DNA of 64,000 bases from NCBI RefSeq assembly GCF_000421545.1, contig NZ_ATXF01000009.1:186001-250000 (forward strand), in the 5' to 3' direction. Within the stretch, counting starts at the first letter, position 1; each line of letters opens with the position of its first letter. This document shows positions 37,028 to 46,092 of this stretch, in pieces. Position numbers and translations under genes: made by a program. The DNA comes from Agromyces italicus DSM 16388. Lineage in GTDB: Bacteria > Actinomycetota > Actinomycetes > Actinomycetales > Microbacteriaceae. Below the pieces are notes generated by a model that worked only from the letters and a program-made list of their open reading frames with translations, was not told the origin of the DNA and did not search any database.

Positions 37028-38401
37028 TCAGTGCGAGAGGTAGTCGAGGAGGTCGGTGCGGGTGATCACGCCGAGCGCCTTGCCGCCGTCCGTGACGAGC
37101 ATCGCGGGCGCCGCGGCGAAGGCCTGACGCGCGGATGCCACGGGCTCCTGAACCCCGATGAGGGGAAGCGACTCGCCGACGACGGCGCTCACCTCGTCGG
37201 TGAGCTTCACCACCCCCGAGAACACCTGGTCGAGCAGCACCTCTTCATGCAGTGCGCCGAGCACCTCGCCGAGCACGACGGGCGGCTCGGCCGACAGCAC
37301 GAGGAGCTGCGAGACGCCGGTCTCGGTCATGCGATCGATGGCCTCTTTCACGGTGTCGCTCGGGTGCACGTAGACGAGCGGGGCGGTGCGGTCGGCCTTC
37401 GCCTGGAGCAGCTCGGCGATCGTGTGCCCGGCCGGCGCGTTGCCGAAGCCGTAGGCGCGCATCCACTTGTCGTTGAAGATCTTGCCGAGGTACCCGCGTC
37501 CGCCGTCGGGCAGCAGCACGACGAGCACGTCGTCGGCGGTGACTCCGGGCGCCGCTGCGGCCTCGAGCGCCGCCACGACGGCCATGCCGCTCGAACCGCC
37601 CACGAGGATGCCCTCCTCGCGGGCGAGCCGCCGGGTCATCGCGAACGAGTCGGCGTCGCTCACCGCGATGATCTCGTGCGGCACGCTCGGGTCGTACGCC
37701 GTCGGCCAGAAGTCCTCGCCCACCCCCTCCACGAAGTAGGGACGACCCGTGCCGCCCGAGTACACCGAGCCCTCGGGGTCGGCGCCGATGATGCGCACCC
37801 GATCTTCGGACACCTCGCGCAGGTACCGCCCGGTACCGGTGATCGTGCCGCCCGTGCCGACGCCGGCCACGAAATGCGTCACGCGGCCCTCGGTGTCGCG
37901 CCAGATCTCGGGACCCGTGGTCTCGTAGTGCGAGCGCGGCCCGTTCGGGTTCGAGTACTGATCGGGCTTGAACGCCCCGGGGATCTCGCGGGCGAGCCGG
38001 TCGGAGACCCCGTAGTACGAGTCGGGGCTGTCGGGCGCGACCGCCGTCGGGGTCACCACGACCTCGGCGCCGTACGCGGTGAGCACATTGCGCTTGTCTT
38101 CGCCGACCTTGTCGGGGCACACGAACACGCAGCGGTAGCCGCGCTGCTGCGCGACGAGCGCGAGACCGACCCCGGTGTTGCCGCTCGTCGGCTCGACGAT
38201 CGTGCCGCCCGGCAACAGGTGCCCGTCGCGCTCGGCTGCGTCGATGATGCGGCCCGCGATGCGGTCCTTCGAGGAGCCGCCCGGGTTCAGGTATTCGAGC
38301 TTGACCAGCACCGTGGCATCCGTGACGCCCTTCGTGACGTGTTGGAGCTTGACGAGGGGGGTGTCGCCGACGAGATCGACGATCGATTCTGCGTACTTCA
38401 T
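37028..38401 (-). CDS. cbs: cystathionine beta-synthase
   Basis: A 457-residue PLP enzyme. The catalytic domain has the PLP Lys in NPGGSSKDRIAGRIID, SGNTGVGLALVAQQRGY and the phosphate loop GVGTGGTITGTGRYL. The C-terminal third is a pair of CBS domains (from about residue 325: PLVYVHPSDTVKEAIDRM and VITRTDLLDYL), which can bind adenosyl ligands and regulate activity. It condenses serine (or O-acetylserine) with homocysteine. The ATG at 38401 gives the standard N terminus. No heme-binding N-terminal extension. Confidence 0.94.
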   Translation of the reverse strand: MKYAESIVDLVGDTPLVKLQHVTKGVTDATVLVKLEYLNPGGSSKDRIAGRIIDAAERDGHLLPGGTIVEPTSGNTGVGLALVAQQRGYRCVFVCPDKVGEDKRNVLTAYGAEVVVTPTAVAPDSPDSYYGVSDRLAREIPGAFKPDQYSNPNGPRSHYETTGPEIWRDTEGRVTHFVAGVGTGGTITGTGRYLREVSEDRVRIIGADPEGSVYSGGTGRPYFVEGVGEDFWPTAYDPSVPHEIIAVSDADSFAMTRRLAREEGILVGGSSGMAVVAALEAAAAPGVTADDVLVVLLPDGGRGYLGKIFNDKWMRAYGFGNAPAGHTIAELLQAKADRTAPLVYVHPSDTVKEAIDRMTETGVSQLLVLSAEPPVVLGEVLGALHEEVLLDQVFSGVVKLTDEVSAVVGESLPLIGVQEPVASARQAFAAAPAMLVTDGGKALGVITRTDLLDYLSH

Positions 38402-38582
38402 GGTGTCCTTGCGTATCGGCCGCGGCTGCTCAGCCGGCGGAATGGCGGGCGGCGAACGATCGGGCGAGAGTGCGTGCGTGGGGTCGGAGACGTCGGCGTC
38501 AGCGACAACACAGCGAGAGGATCACGTGCTCAACTCTAGCCCGGCGGCGCGCAGCCTGTCACGATATCGATGGTGCGAGGGG

Positions 38583-38620
38583 GATGCCGCGTGCCGCAGG
38601 TCGGCCTGCGGTGCGGCATT
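38583..38620. other. hairpin in the 311-bp divergent region between cbs and the DUF3105 gene
   Basis: The gap 38402-38712 holds no gene. Its one clear structure is a strong stem in which ATGCCGC and GCCGCAGG (from 38584) pair with CCTGCGG and GCGGCAT (to 38619) around a short loop. It lies about 95 bp before the GTG start of the DUF3105 gene and could be a leader structure or a terminator of an upstream transcript. Confidence 0.4.
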
Positions 38621-38712
38621 CTCCCAGCCGCATGCGTTCGTATGGTTCCCAGTCCCCGACGTCGACGGTGTCTCCCGCGCCGCCGACGTCCTCGAATCGA
38701 GAGAGGCCCCGC

Positions 38713-39408
38713 GTGAGCGCGACCCCGCCCATCCCCCCGAAGGCGAAGCAACAGGCGAAGCAGCAGAGCGTCAAGGAGCAGCGCGCCGCCGAGCGCCAGC
38801 GCAAGCTCGAGGAGTTCCGCAAGAAGGAGGCGCGCGCCAAGCGCAATCGCAAGATCGTGCTGTGGTCGAGCGTCACCGGCGGCGTCGCCGTCATCGCGCT
38901 GCTCGTCACCGCGATCGTGCTCACCCCGCAGCCGGTGAGCTACGGCGCCGGCGGCGACGGCGCGGCGATCGAGGGCGTCGAGACCTTCGAGAACGATGCA
39001 GGCCACGTCGAAGGCGTCGTCGACTACGCGCAGACGCCCCCCGCGGGCGGCGAGCACAACCAGATCTGGCTGAACTGCGGCGTCTACGACGAGCCCGTGC
39101 CGAACGAGAACGCGGTGCACTCGCTCGAGCACGGTGCGATCTGGGTCACCTACGACGCCGACGCCGTCTCTGACGACGAGCTCGCGACGCTGAAGTCGAA
39201 GCTGCCCTCGAGCTACGTCGTGCTGTCGCCCTTCCAGGGCCTGCCCTCCCCCATCGTGCTGAGCGGCTGGAACACGCAACTCCAGGTCGACGCCGCCGAC
39301 GACCCGCGCATCGCCGCCTTCTTCGAGGAGTACTGGCAGAGCCAGAAGGTGCCCGAGCCCGGCGCATCGTGCACCGGAGCGTACGACGCCCCCGGCAAGG
39401 TGTCGTGA
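38713..39408 (+). CDS. DUF3105 family membrane protein
   Basis: A 231-residue protein. The N-terminal 45 residues are a highly charged helix (KEQRAAERQRKLEEFRKKEARAK, continuous), followed by one transmembrane helix (about residues 53-75) and the extracytoplasmic DUF3105 domain: VDYAQTPPAGGEHNQIWLNC, VYDEPVPNENAVHSLEHGA and IWVTYDADAV. Conserved His and Cys residues hint at metal binding, but the function is unknown. The GTG at 38713 follows GAGAGG. The stop overlaps the DUF305 gene by 4 bp; the pair recurs in actinobacteria. Confidence 0.85.
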   Translation: MSATPPIPPKAKQQAKQQSVKEQRAAERQRKLEEFRKKEARAKRNRKIVLWSSVTGGVAVIALLVTAIVLTPQPVSYGAGGDGAAIEGVETFENDAGHVEGVVDYAQTPPAGGEHNQIWLNCGVYDEPVPNENAVHSLEHGAIWVTYDADAVSDDELATLKSKLPSSYVVLSPFQGLPSPIVLSGWNTQLQVDAADDPRIAAFFEEYWQSQKVPEPGASCTGAYDAPGKVS

Positions 39409-40139
39409 CCGGTACCGCGCCGGATGCGACGACCCGGCGCGGCCGCGGCGGTCGCGTCGCCGTCGCGGTCGTGGCATCCCTCGCCGTCGTCATCGTGGCG
39501 ATCGCCGCGTTCTCGATCGGCCGCCTCTCGACCCTCGCCGAGCCGACGCCGACCACCACGAGCGCCGAGGCGGGCTTCTCGCGAGACATGCAGGTGCACC
39601 ACCAGCAGGGCGTCGAGCTCGCGATGATCGTGCGCGACGCCACCGCCGACGAGGAGGTACGGCTGCTCGCCTACGACATCGCGACGACGCAGGCCCAGCA
39701 GGCCGGGCAGATGTACGGCTGGCTCGCGAGCTGGGGGCTTCCGCAGGCGGGCCGCGAACCGTCGATGACCTGGATGACGCGGCCCGCCGCCGACGGCACC
39801 GGCCATACCTCGCACGGGGGCGACGGGTCGGGTGCCGAGGGCGGCGAGGGTGCCGAGGGCACCGACCACGAGCCCGGCGCCCCGATGCCCGGGCTCGCAA
39901 CGCCCGAGCAGGTGGCCGAACTCCGTACGCTCTCCGGAGTCGATGCCGAGGTGCGCTTCCTCGAGCTCATGATCGCCCACCATCAGGGTGCCGTCGACAT
40001 GGCCGAGGCCGTGCTCGACCGCTCCTCGACCGGAGTCGTCGTCGCGCTCGCGCAGTCGATCGTCGACAGCCAGACGAGCGAGATCGAACTCATGGAGCGC
40101 ATGCTCTCCGAGCGCGTCGCCGACGCGGTGGCCCGGTAG
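39405..40139 (+). CDS. DUF305 family membrane-anchored protein
   Basis: A 244-residue protein with an N-terminal transmembrane anchor (VAVAVVASLAVVIVAIAAFS) and a ferritin-like four-helix DUF305 domain. The paired His motifs are FSRDMQVHHQQGVELAM and LELMIAHHQGAVDMAE, the hallmark of the family and often metal-linked. A Gly/Glu-rich low-complexity loop (GDGSGAEGGEGAEG) interrupts the middle. Start GTG 39405 overlaps the DUF3105 stop. Location is outside the cytoplasmic membrane; the role is unknown, with metal handling as a guess. Confidence 0.88.
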   Translation: MTGTAPDATTRRGRGGRVAVAVVASLAVVIVAIAAFSIGRLSTLAEPTPTTTSAEAGFSRDMQVHHQQGVELAMIVRDATADEEVRLLAYDIATTQAQQAGQMYGWLASWGLPQAGREPSMTWMTRPAADGTGHTSHGGDGSGAEGGEGAEGTDHEPGAPMPGLATPEQVAELRTLSGVDAEVRFLELMIAHHQGAVDMAEAVLDRSSTGVVVALAQSIVDSQTSEIELMERMLSERVADAVAR

Positions 40140-40150
40140 CGGGATCCGCT

Positions 40151-40187
40151 CGGTGATCGAGTGGCGAAGCCACTCGAAATCGTGGTG
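40151..40187. repeat. intergenic hairpin related to the GGTCTCGATACG repeat
   Basis: CGGTGATCGAGTGGC and GCCACTCGAAATCG form a hairpin between convergent genes. It is a looser relative of the repeats at 17506 and 20135 and may terminate both the DUF305 and MscS transcripts. Confidence 0.45.
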
Positions 40188-40240
40188 AGTGCTTCTCTGG
40201 CCGGCCGGTTGAGGCACCTCGCCGATCATCCTGCGGTGCG

Positions 40241-41665
40241 CTACGGTCGCCCGAGTGCGGCCTTCACGATCCCTGCCGCGGCGAGCGCGTCGGCCGCCGC
40301 GCGGCGCCGGTTCTCGATCGCCTGCCCGATGTCGCGGGCGACGGCCGGGTTCGCGTGCACGATCTCGTCGATCACCTCGAGCGGCATGACCAGCATCGTC
40401 GTCACCTCGCCGGCGACGGCACGGACGAACGACGGTTCGCGGGTCAGCACCGTCTGACCGACGAAGTCGCCGACGCCCGCCGTGCCCGAGTCGATCGCGC
40501 CGCGATCGGTCACGACCGAGAGCCGAAGACCGCCGTCGACCACGACGCGCAGCATGTCGGGCACGCGATCGGGTTGCTGCACCACCTCCCCGGTGCCGTA
40601 CCGCTCGAGGCGGCACGACGGCGCGAAGCGCGCCCGGTCGTCGTCGCCGAGCCGGAACATCGGGGCGACCTGCTCGAGCGCCGCCGCGAGCCGGTCGGGT
40701 TCGGCGACCGGATCGGTCGCGTCGCCGTCGAGCGAGAGGCCGCGGCGCCGCGCGGCGTACCAGAGCCAGGCGAGCAGCAGTGAGACGGCGGAGTCCGCAG
40801 CCGCCGGGCCCGCCACCGGCACCTCGACCTCGTACTTCGCGGCCCCGAGGTAGCGCGCGGTCGGCGCGACCTGCGGCATCCGCATAGGCAGGCCGTTCGC
40901 GACGTCGACGAGCAGTTCGATCACCTCGTTCGGCGGGTCGTCGGTCGAGAAGGTCACGGTCGCGCCGGCGCGGTGGAGTTCGGTCGGCAGGCTGAGGTTG
41001 GTGAACGACGCGCCCGCGAGCGCCGAGTTCGGCACGACCTGCACGCCCTGGCCCGTGTCGATGTGCACCGCGCGCCAGTTCACCTCGACCACCCGGCCGC
41101 GCACGCTCCCCGTGTCGAGCCAGTCGCCGAGCTTGAACGGCTGCTCGAACAAGAGCAGCAGGCCCGAGATGATGCCGCCGACGGCGTTCTGGAGCGCGAG
41201 GCCGATCACGATCGAGGTGACGCCGAGCGCCGCGATGAGCCCGCCGACGTCGGCATCCCAGACCCACGAGAAGAGGATGGCGAGGCCGACGACGATGAGC
41301 ACGAGCCTGCCCAGGTCGACGAAGATCGACGGAATCCGCTCGCGCCAGCTACCCGGCTTCGCGTTCGCGAACAGGGCGACGTTGAGGGCGCTGAGCACGA
41401 GCAGGATGACGAGGAAGCCCAGCACGGTCGCGACGACCCGCGCCCAGACGAACTCGGCCGGTGACCGGTTCGCGAACACGAGTAGGCCGAGCAGTGCCGC
41501 GACCGGGATGACCCAGTTGCGCAGGAGTCGCACCGGCTTCGCGGCCGCGCTGCCGCGCCTCGTGAGCCAGCCGAGCAGTTCGGTGAGGACGACGAGGATC
41601 ACGGGCACGCCGACGGCGATCGCGATCGCCCATCCGATCCACCCCGTGCCGAACAGCTCCTCCAC
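40241..41665 (-). CDS. MscS-family mechanosensitive channel with cyclic-nucleotide-binding domain
   Basis: A 474-residue membrane protein. Four or five N-terminal helices lead to the MscS pore region (GGLIAALGVTSIVIGLALQN then AVGGIISGLLLLFEQPFKLG), the beta domain (DWLDTGSVRGRVVEVNWRAV) and, from about residue 340, a CRP-type cyclic-nucleotide-binding domain (FRLGDDDRARFAP to MLVMPLEVIDEIV). GTG 41665 is chosen because longer frames run through the upstream gene. Only 2 bp separate it from the cyclase-like gene, so the channel is probably gated or tuned by a nucleotide signal. The arrangement recalls Mycobacterium tuberculosis Rv2434c-Rv2435c (from memory). Confidence 0.88.
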   Translation of the reverse strand: MEELFGTGWIGWAIAIAVGVPVILVVLTELLGWLTRRGSAAAKPVRLLRNWVIPVAALLGLLVFANRSPAEFVWARVVATVLGFLVILLVLSALNVALFANAKPGSWRERIPSIFVDLGRLVLIVVGLAILFSWVWDADVGGLIAALGVTSIVIGLALQNAVGGIISGLLLLFEQPFKLGDWLDTGSVRGRVVEVNWRAVHIDTGQGVQVVPNSALAGASFTNLSLPTELHRAGATVTFSTDDPPNEVIELLVDVANGLPMRMPQVAPTARYLGAAKYEVEVPVAGPAAADSAVSLLLAWLWYAARRRGLSLDGDATDPVAEPDRLAAALEQVAPMFRLGDDDRARFAPSCRLERYGTGEVVQQPDRVPDMLRVVVDGGLRLSVVTDRGAIDSGTAGVGDFVGQTVLTREPSFVRAVAGEVTTMLVMPLEVIDEIVHANPAVARDIGQAIENRRRAAADALAAAGIVKAALGRP

Positions 41666-41667
41666 GG

Positions 41668-43917
41668 TCAGTCCACCCGCCAGACGGTCTCGCTGCCGGT
41701 CGCGGTGTCGATCGTGCCGGCCGAGACGATTCGGGCGCCCTCCTGCAGGCGGTCTTTGACCGCCTGGCTGACGTAGATTCCGGGGCTCCCGGTCACGCCC
41801 CGCACGCGATACGCGAGATTCACCGCATCGCCCCACAGGTCGTAGGCGAGGCTCGTCCGCCCGACGAGCCCGCTCGTCACCGTGCCCGTCGAGACGCCGG
41901 CGCGCAGTTCGATGGATGCCTCGTGCTGGGCGTTGAACCGCGAGATCACGCTGCGCAGCTCGACGGCGAAGTCGACCGCCCGACGGACGTTGTCGACGCG
42001 GGGAACGATGAGCCCCGAGCTCGCCAGGTACCCGTTGCGGAGTGTCCGCACCTTCTCGACGCCGATTCGGTCGGCCGCCTCATCGAAGCCGCGCATCAGG
42101 GCGTTGAGCGCCGCGAGCTCCTCGTCGCCGTCGAGCGTCGTCGCGTAGTCGTCCCAGCCGACGAGCTCGGCGAAGATCACCGAGACGTCCTGATGCACTT
42201 CGGCGATGGTCTCCTCGCCGTCGCGGTAGCGCTTCGCGACCGTCTCGGGCATGAGGGTGTGCAAGAGTCGCTCGTTCTCGACGCGCTGCTCGTCGAGGAG
42301 TTCCTGCTTGACGCGCAGGCTCGAGCTCATGTCGTTGAACGCGTTGCCGAGGTCGCCGAACTCGTCGCGCGAGCCGGCCGGAACCTGGACGGAGAGGTCG
42401 CCGCCCGCGACCCGGCGCACCGCGTCGGCGAGCCGACGGATCGGCCGGGTGAACACCTGCGCGAGCAGCATCGAGAGCAGGCTCACGGCGAGCAGGATCG
42501 CGAGCGTGGAGATCACGAGGTTGCGTGTGAAGTCGGCGACCGGCGCGAAGGCCTCGGCGGTATCGATCCTGGCGACGGCAACCCAGTTGAGACCGGCGAT
42601 GTCGACCGGAGTGTACGCGGTGATGTTCTCGCCGCCGAGATACCCCCTCGAGATCGACGTGCCCGACTTTCCCTGCTGGGCCAACCGCACCGACTCGGTG
42701 TTGACGGGTTGGAGCAGCACCGTGCCACCGACCTCGACCTCACGCGCGGCGAGCTCGGAGGGGGTGCCGTTCGACACCGCGGCCCGCTCGAACGCCTCCG
42801 GGTATTCGATGAGCAGGCGTGAATTGCTGCGCATCAGGTCGTCGCTGCCGACGATGTAGACCTCGCCGGTGTCGCCGAGCCCCTGTTCCTTCCAGCGTTC
42901 GTCGCCGGTGAGCACGTCGTTGATCAGGTCGATCGGAATCTGCACGGCCATCGCACCCGTGACCCGTTCCGAGTTGCCGACGGGCGAGACCACCCAGATG
43001 GCGGGAACGCCCAGCGACGGGAGATACCGCTCGTAATCGGTCGTGGCGAGCGCACTGACCGAGTTGGTGGCCATCACCTCGCGGTATGCCTCCGCGAGCT
43101 GCGAGTCTTTGAGCGGACCGGTCATGACGTTCATGCCGAGGTCGGTGCCGGAGTACGCGGCGTACACGACGTTGCCCTCGGTATCGAGCATGAGCACGTC
43201 CTCGTAGCCCGAGGCGTCGATGATGCGCTGGAAGTAGTCGTGGTAGCGCTCGCGCGCTGCCGACCACGGGCTGCCGTCGCCGGCGTTGCCCGCGGCGAAG
43301 GCGGTTTCGAAGTCGAGCTCACCGCCCGAGAACCGGTACACCTTCGAGGTGTAGGCGTACTGGAGGTACTGCCCTGCTGCGGACTCGGGAATGAAGGCGC
43401 CCGCCGCATACGTGCCGCCGGCACGCGCGGTCAGGGCGGGGTTGAACTCGTCGGCGTAGTAGGCCTCGAGTTCGGCCTGCTGCTCGTCGGTGAGCGTCCG
43501 CGACTGGGCCTCCTCGAATGCGGTGTTCAGTGCGACCGAGGCATTCTGTGCGCTGAGGTTGCGTGAGTCGAGCGTCACTCCGGTCTGAACCCCTCCGAAG
43601 ACGCGTTCGAGCTCGCCCGTACGCAGCTCGCGAATCGTCGTCAGCTGATCGATCGCCGCCGCCTTGAGCGATTCGCGACCGCTCACGAAGCCGATGACCC
43701 CGACGATGATCGAGGAGACGAGGCTGACGCCCAGCAGCATGATCAGCAGCTTCGACTGGATGCTCAGACCGACCCGGCGCCGGCGCGCGGGTATCGCTCG
43801 GGGCGCCGCCGAGGCGGTTCGCGAACTCGGGATCGGGCCCCCGGTGTCCCCCGTTCCGTTCGTCGGCACGTCGGTCTCGGTCGTCGACAAGCTCGCCCCC
43901 TCGGCCCCCCGGCACAT
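41668..43917 (-). CDS. membrane class III adenylate/guanylate cyclase-like protein, catalytic residues altered
   Basis: A 749-residue receptor-type protein: a first membrane helix (about residues 50-72), an extracytoplasmic cache-like sensor (about 75-440), a second helix, HAMP (RPIRRLADAVRRVAGGDLSV) and a C-terminal class III cyclase domain. The metal-binding Asp positions read FAELVGW (usual FADIVGF) and LRNGYLASSGL (usual IGDAYMAVSG), so one is Glu and the other Asn; WGDAVNLAYRV keeps Asn and Arg. Activity may be weak or absent. ATG 43917 is used; TTG 43890 with GAGGGGG upstream is an alternative. Directly upstream of the channel gene. Confidence 0.88.
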   Translation of the reverse strand: MCRGAEGASLSTTETDVPTNGTGDTGGPIPSSRTASAAPRAIPARRRRVGLSIQSKLLIMLLGVSLVSSIIVGVIGFVSGRESLKAAAIDQLTTIRELRTGELERVFGGVQTGVTLDSRNLSAQNASVALNTAFEEAQSRTLTDEQQAELEAYYADEFNPALTARAGGTYAAGAFIPESAAGQYLQYAYTSKVYRFSGGELDFETAFAAGNAGDGSPWSAARERYHDYFQRIIDASGYEDVLMLDTEGNVVYAAYSGTDLGMNVMTGPLKDSQLAEAYREVMATNSVSALATTDYERYLPSLGVPAIWVVSPVGNSERVTGAMAVQIPIDLINDVLTGDERWKEQGLGDTGEVYIVGSDDLMRSNSRLLIEYPEAFERAAVSNGTPSELAAREVEVGGTVLLQPVNTESVRLAQQGKSGTSISRGYLGGENITAYTPVDIAGLNWVAVARIDTAEAFAPVADFTRNLVISTLAILLAVSLLSMLLAQVFTRPIRRLADAVRRVAGGDLSVQVPAGSRDEFGDLGNAFNDMSSSLRVKQELLDEQRVENERLLHTLMPETVAKRYRDGEETIAEVHQDVSVIFAELVGWDDYATTLDGDEELAALNALMRGFDEAADRIGVEKVRTLRNGYLASSGLIVPRVDNVRRAVDFAVELRSVISRFNAQHEASIELRAGVSTGTVTSGLVGRTSLAYDLWGDAVNLAYRVRGVTGSPGIYVSQAVKDRLQEGARIVSAGTIDTATGSETVWRVD

Positions 43918-43976
43918 AACGCTCCACACTCTATTGGGGTGTCCCCCACAGAGCGCAAGGACGAATCCGATCCGGA

Positions 43977-45962
43977 TCAGGGATCGAGCAGGCCAGCGCC
44001 CTCCACGGGCCGCTCCTCCTGCTGGCGATAGAGCGAGGCGTACACACCCCCGGCGTCGATCAGTTCGGCGTGCGTGCCGCGCTCGACGATGCGACCCGCG
44101 ACGACCACGAAGATGACGTCGGCCGCGACCACGGTCGAGAGCCGGTGCGCGATCGCGATCGTCGTGCGCCCCCGCGCGGCGTCGTCGAGGGCCTGCTGCA
44201 CAACCCGCTCCGAGATGGTGTCGAGCGCGCTCGTCGCCTCGTCGAGCACGAGCACCGCGGGATCCTTCAGCAGCACGCGGGCGATCGCGATGCGCTGCTT
44301 CTCGCCGCCCGAGAGGCGGTAGCCGCGCTCGCCCACGACGGTGTCGTAGCCGTCGGGGAACGAAGCGATCGTCTCGTGGATGTTCGCCGCGCGAGCGGCG
44401 GCCTCCAGTTCGCCGTCCGAGGCATCCGGTCGTGCATATCTGAGGTTCTCGGCGATCGTGGCGTGGAACAGGTAGGTCTCCTGGCTGACGATTCCGATGT
44501 GAGACATCAGCGACTCCTGCCGGAGCTCGCGCACGTCGACGCCCGCAAAGCGCACCGCGCCCGAGGATGCCTCGTAGAGGCGCGGCACGAGGTAGGAGAC
44601 CGTGGTCTTGCCGGCGCCGCTCGGACCGACGAAAGCGACGAACTGGCCGGGCTCGATCGTGAAGCTCACGCCGTCGAGCGTCGGACGGGACTCGCCGTCG
44701 GCATCGGGGTAGCGGAACGACACCGCGTCGAACTCGACCCGGCCGAGCGCTCCCCCGGGTCGAGGAGCGCCCGACGCAGGAGGACGCGTCTCGAAACCAG
44801 AACCCGTCGGCACGTCGACGGCCTTCGGCGCATCCGTGATGGCCGGCTTCAGGTCGAGGTACTCGAAGATGCGGGCGAACAGGGCGCTCGAGGTCTGCAG
44901 GTCGAGCGCGACCCGCATGAGCCCCATGAGCGGGAACAGCAGGCGGGCCTGCACCGTCGTGAACGCGACGATCGTTCCGGCCGTGAGACCGGCGGTTCCG
45001 CCCGCGATGAGCCAGCCTGCGACCAGGTACACGATCGCCGGGATCGACGACATGAAGATGTTCACCATCGCGAAGAACCACTGACCGGTCATCTGCTGCT
45101 TGACCTGGAGCCGGATCTGATTGCGGTTCTCGTCCGCGTAGCGGTCGATCTCGCTCTGCTGCCGGGTGAAGCTCTTCGACAGCAGGATGCCCGACACGCT
45201 CAGCGTCTCCTGCGTGATCGCCGTCATCTCGGAAAGCGACTCCTGCGTCTTGCCCGCGATGCGCGCCCGCACCTGCCCGACGCGCCGCTGCGCGATGACC
45301 ATGAACGGCATCAGCACGAGTGCGATGATCGTGAGCTGCCAGTTCAGCAGCAGCATCGCGATGAACGCCGAGATCACCGTCACCGTGTTGCCGAGCACGC
45401 TCGACACGGTGTTCGTGAGCACGCTCGCGACGCCGCCGACGTCGTTCTGCAGGCGCGACTGGATGACGCCGGTCTTCGTGCGGGTGAAGAAGCTGAGCTC
45501 CATCGCCTGCAGGTGCGTGAAGAGCCGCACCCGCAGCGCACCCATGACGCTGTTGCCGATCGTGGCGGTGAGCCAGGTCTGCCAGACCCCGAGCAGCGCC
45601 GAGACGACGAACACCGCGATCATCGCGATGACGAGCCACATGAGCACCGGCAGGTTCGGCCCCGACACCTCCCCGCTCGCGTCGATCGGGAACAGCCCGT
45701 CATCGAACGCCCGCTGGGTGAGCAGCGGCGGGATGATGGCGAGTGCCGCGCCGACGAGCACGAGCACGACCGTCGTGATGAGCGCCGCCTTGTGCGGGGC
45801 GAACAGTTCGGAGATACGGCGCAGGAGGTGCGGGATCTTCGGCGCCTCGGCGTTCGCCGCCCGCTGCGCCTCCTCGTCGCCGGAGCCGATGCGGGTGCGC
45901 CCCTTGCCGACACGGCCGACTTGCGCGCCCCCGCCTCCCCCGCCACCGCCGTGCATGCTCAT
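43977..45962 (-). CDS. ABC transporter, fused permease and ATPase (exporter type)
   Basis: A 661-residue half-transporter. A Gly-rich N terminus (HGGGGGGGGAQ) precedes six transmembrane helices (about residues 60-350), then the ATPase: Walker A GPSGAGKTTV, Q-loop IVSQETYLF, signature YRLSGGEKQRIAIARVLL, Walker B AVLVLDEATSALD and IAHRLSTV. It would dimerise and export lipids or drugs. Its stop lies 59 bp before the cyclase-like gene on the same strand, so export, sensing and channel genes may be co-transcribed. Confidence 0.93.
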   Translation of the reverse strand: MSMHGGGGGGGGAQVGRVGKGRTRIGSGDEEAQRAANAEAPKIPHLLRRISELFAPHKAALITTVVLVLVGAALAIIPPLLTQRAFDDGLFPIDASGEVSGPNLPVLMWLVIAMIAVFVVSALLGVWQTWLTATIGNSVMGALRVRLFTHLQAMELSFFTRTKTGVIQSRLQNDVGGVASVLTNTVSSVLGNTVTVISAFIAMLLLNWQLTIIALVLMPFMVIAQRRVGQVRARIAGKTQESLSEMTAITQETLSVSGILLSKSFTRQQSEIDRYADENRNQIRLQVKQQMTGQWFFAMVNIFMSSIPAIVYLVAGWLIAGGTAGLTAGTIVAFTTVQARLLFPLMGLMRVALDLQTSSALFARIFEYLDLKPAITDAPKAVDVPTGSGFETRPPASGAPRPGGALGRVEFDAVSFRYPDADGESRPTLDGVSFTIEPGQFVAFVGPSGAGKTTVSYLVPRLYEASSGAVRFAGVDVRELRQESLMSHIGIVSQETYLFHATIAENLRYARPDASDGELEAAARAANIHETIASFPDGYDTVVGERGYRLSGGEKQRIAIARVLLKDPAVLVLDEATSALDTISERVVQQALDDAARGRTTIAIAHRLSTVVAADVIFVVVAGRIVERGTHAELIDAGGVYASLYRQQEERPVEGAGLLDP

Positions 45963-46042
45963 GGCTTCACCCTACGGCCGCCGCCCCCGCGACCGCCGCG
46001 GTTCGCCTCGGGCGCAGCGGTCGTGCCCCTGGCAGGCAGCGC

Positions 46043-46072
46043 GGATGCCGCGTGGCCGGCCACGCGGCATCC
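46043..46072. terminator. 30-bp perfect palindrome after the sugar permease gene
   Basis: GGATGCCGCGTGGCC followed at once by its reverse complement, 20 bp beyond the permease stop. It ends the leftward sugar-transport operon and insulates the ABC exporter gene. Confidence 0.75.
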
Positions 46073-46092
46073 GGCTCCCCCGCCCGTTCGAG

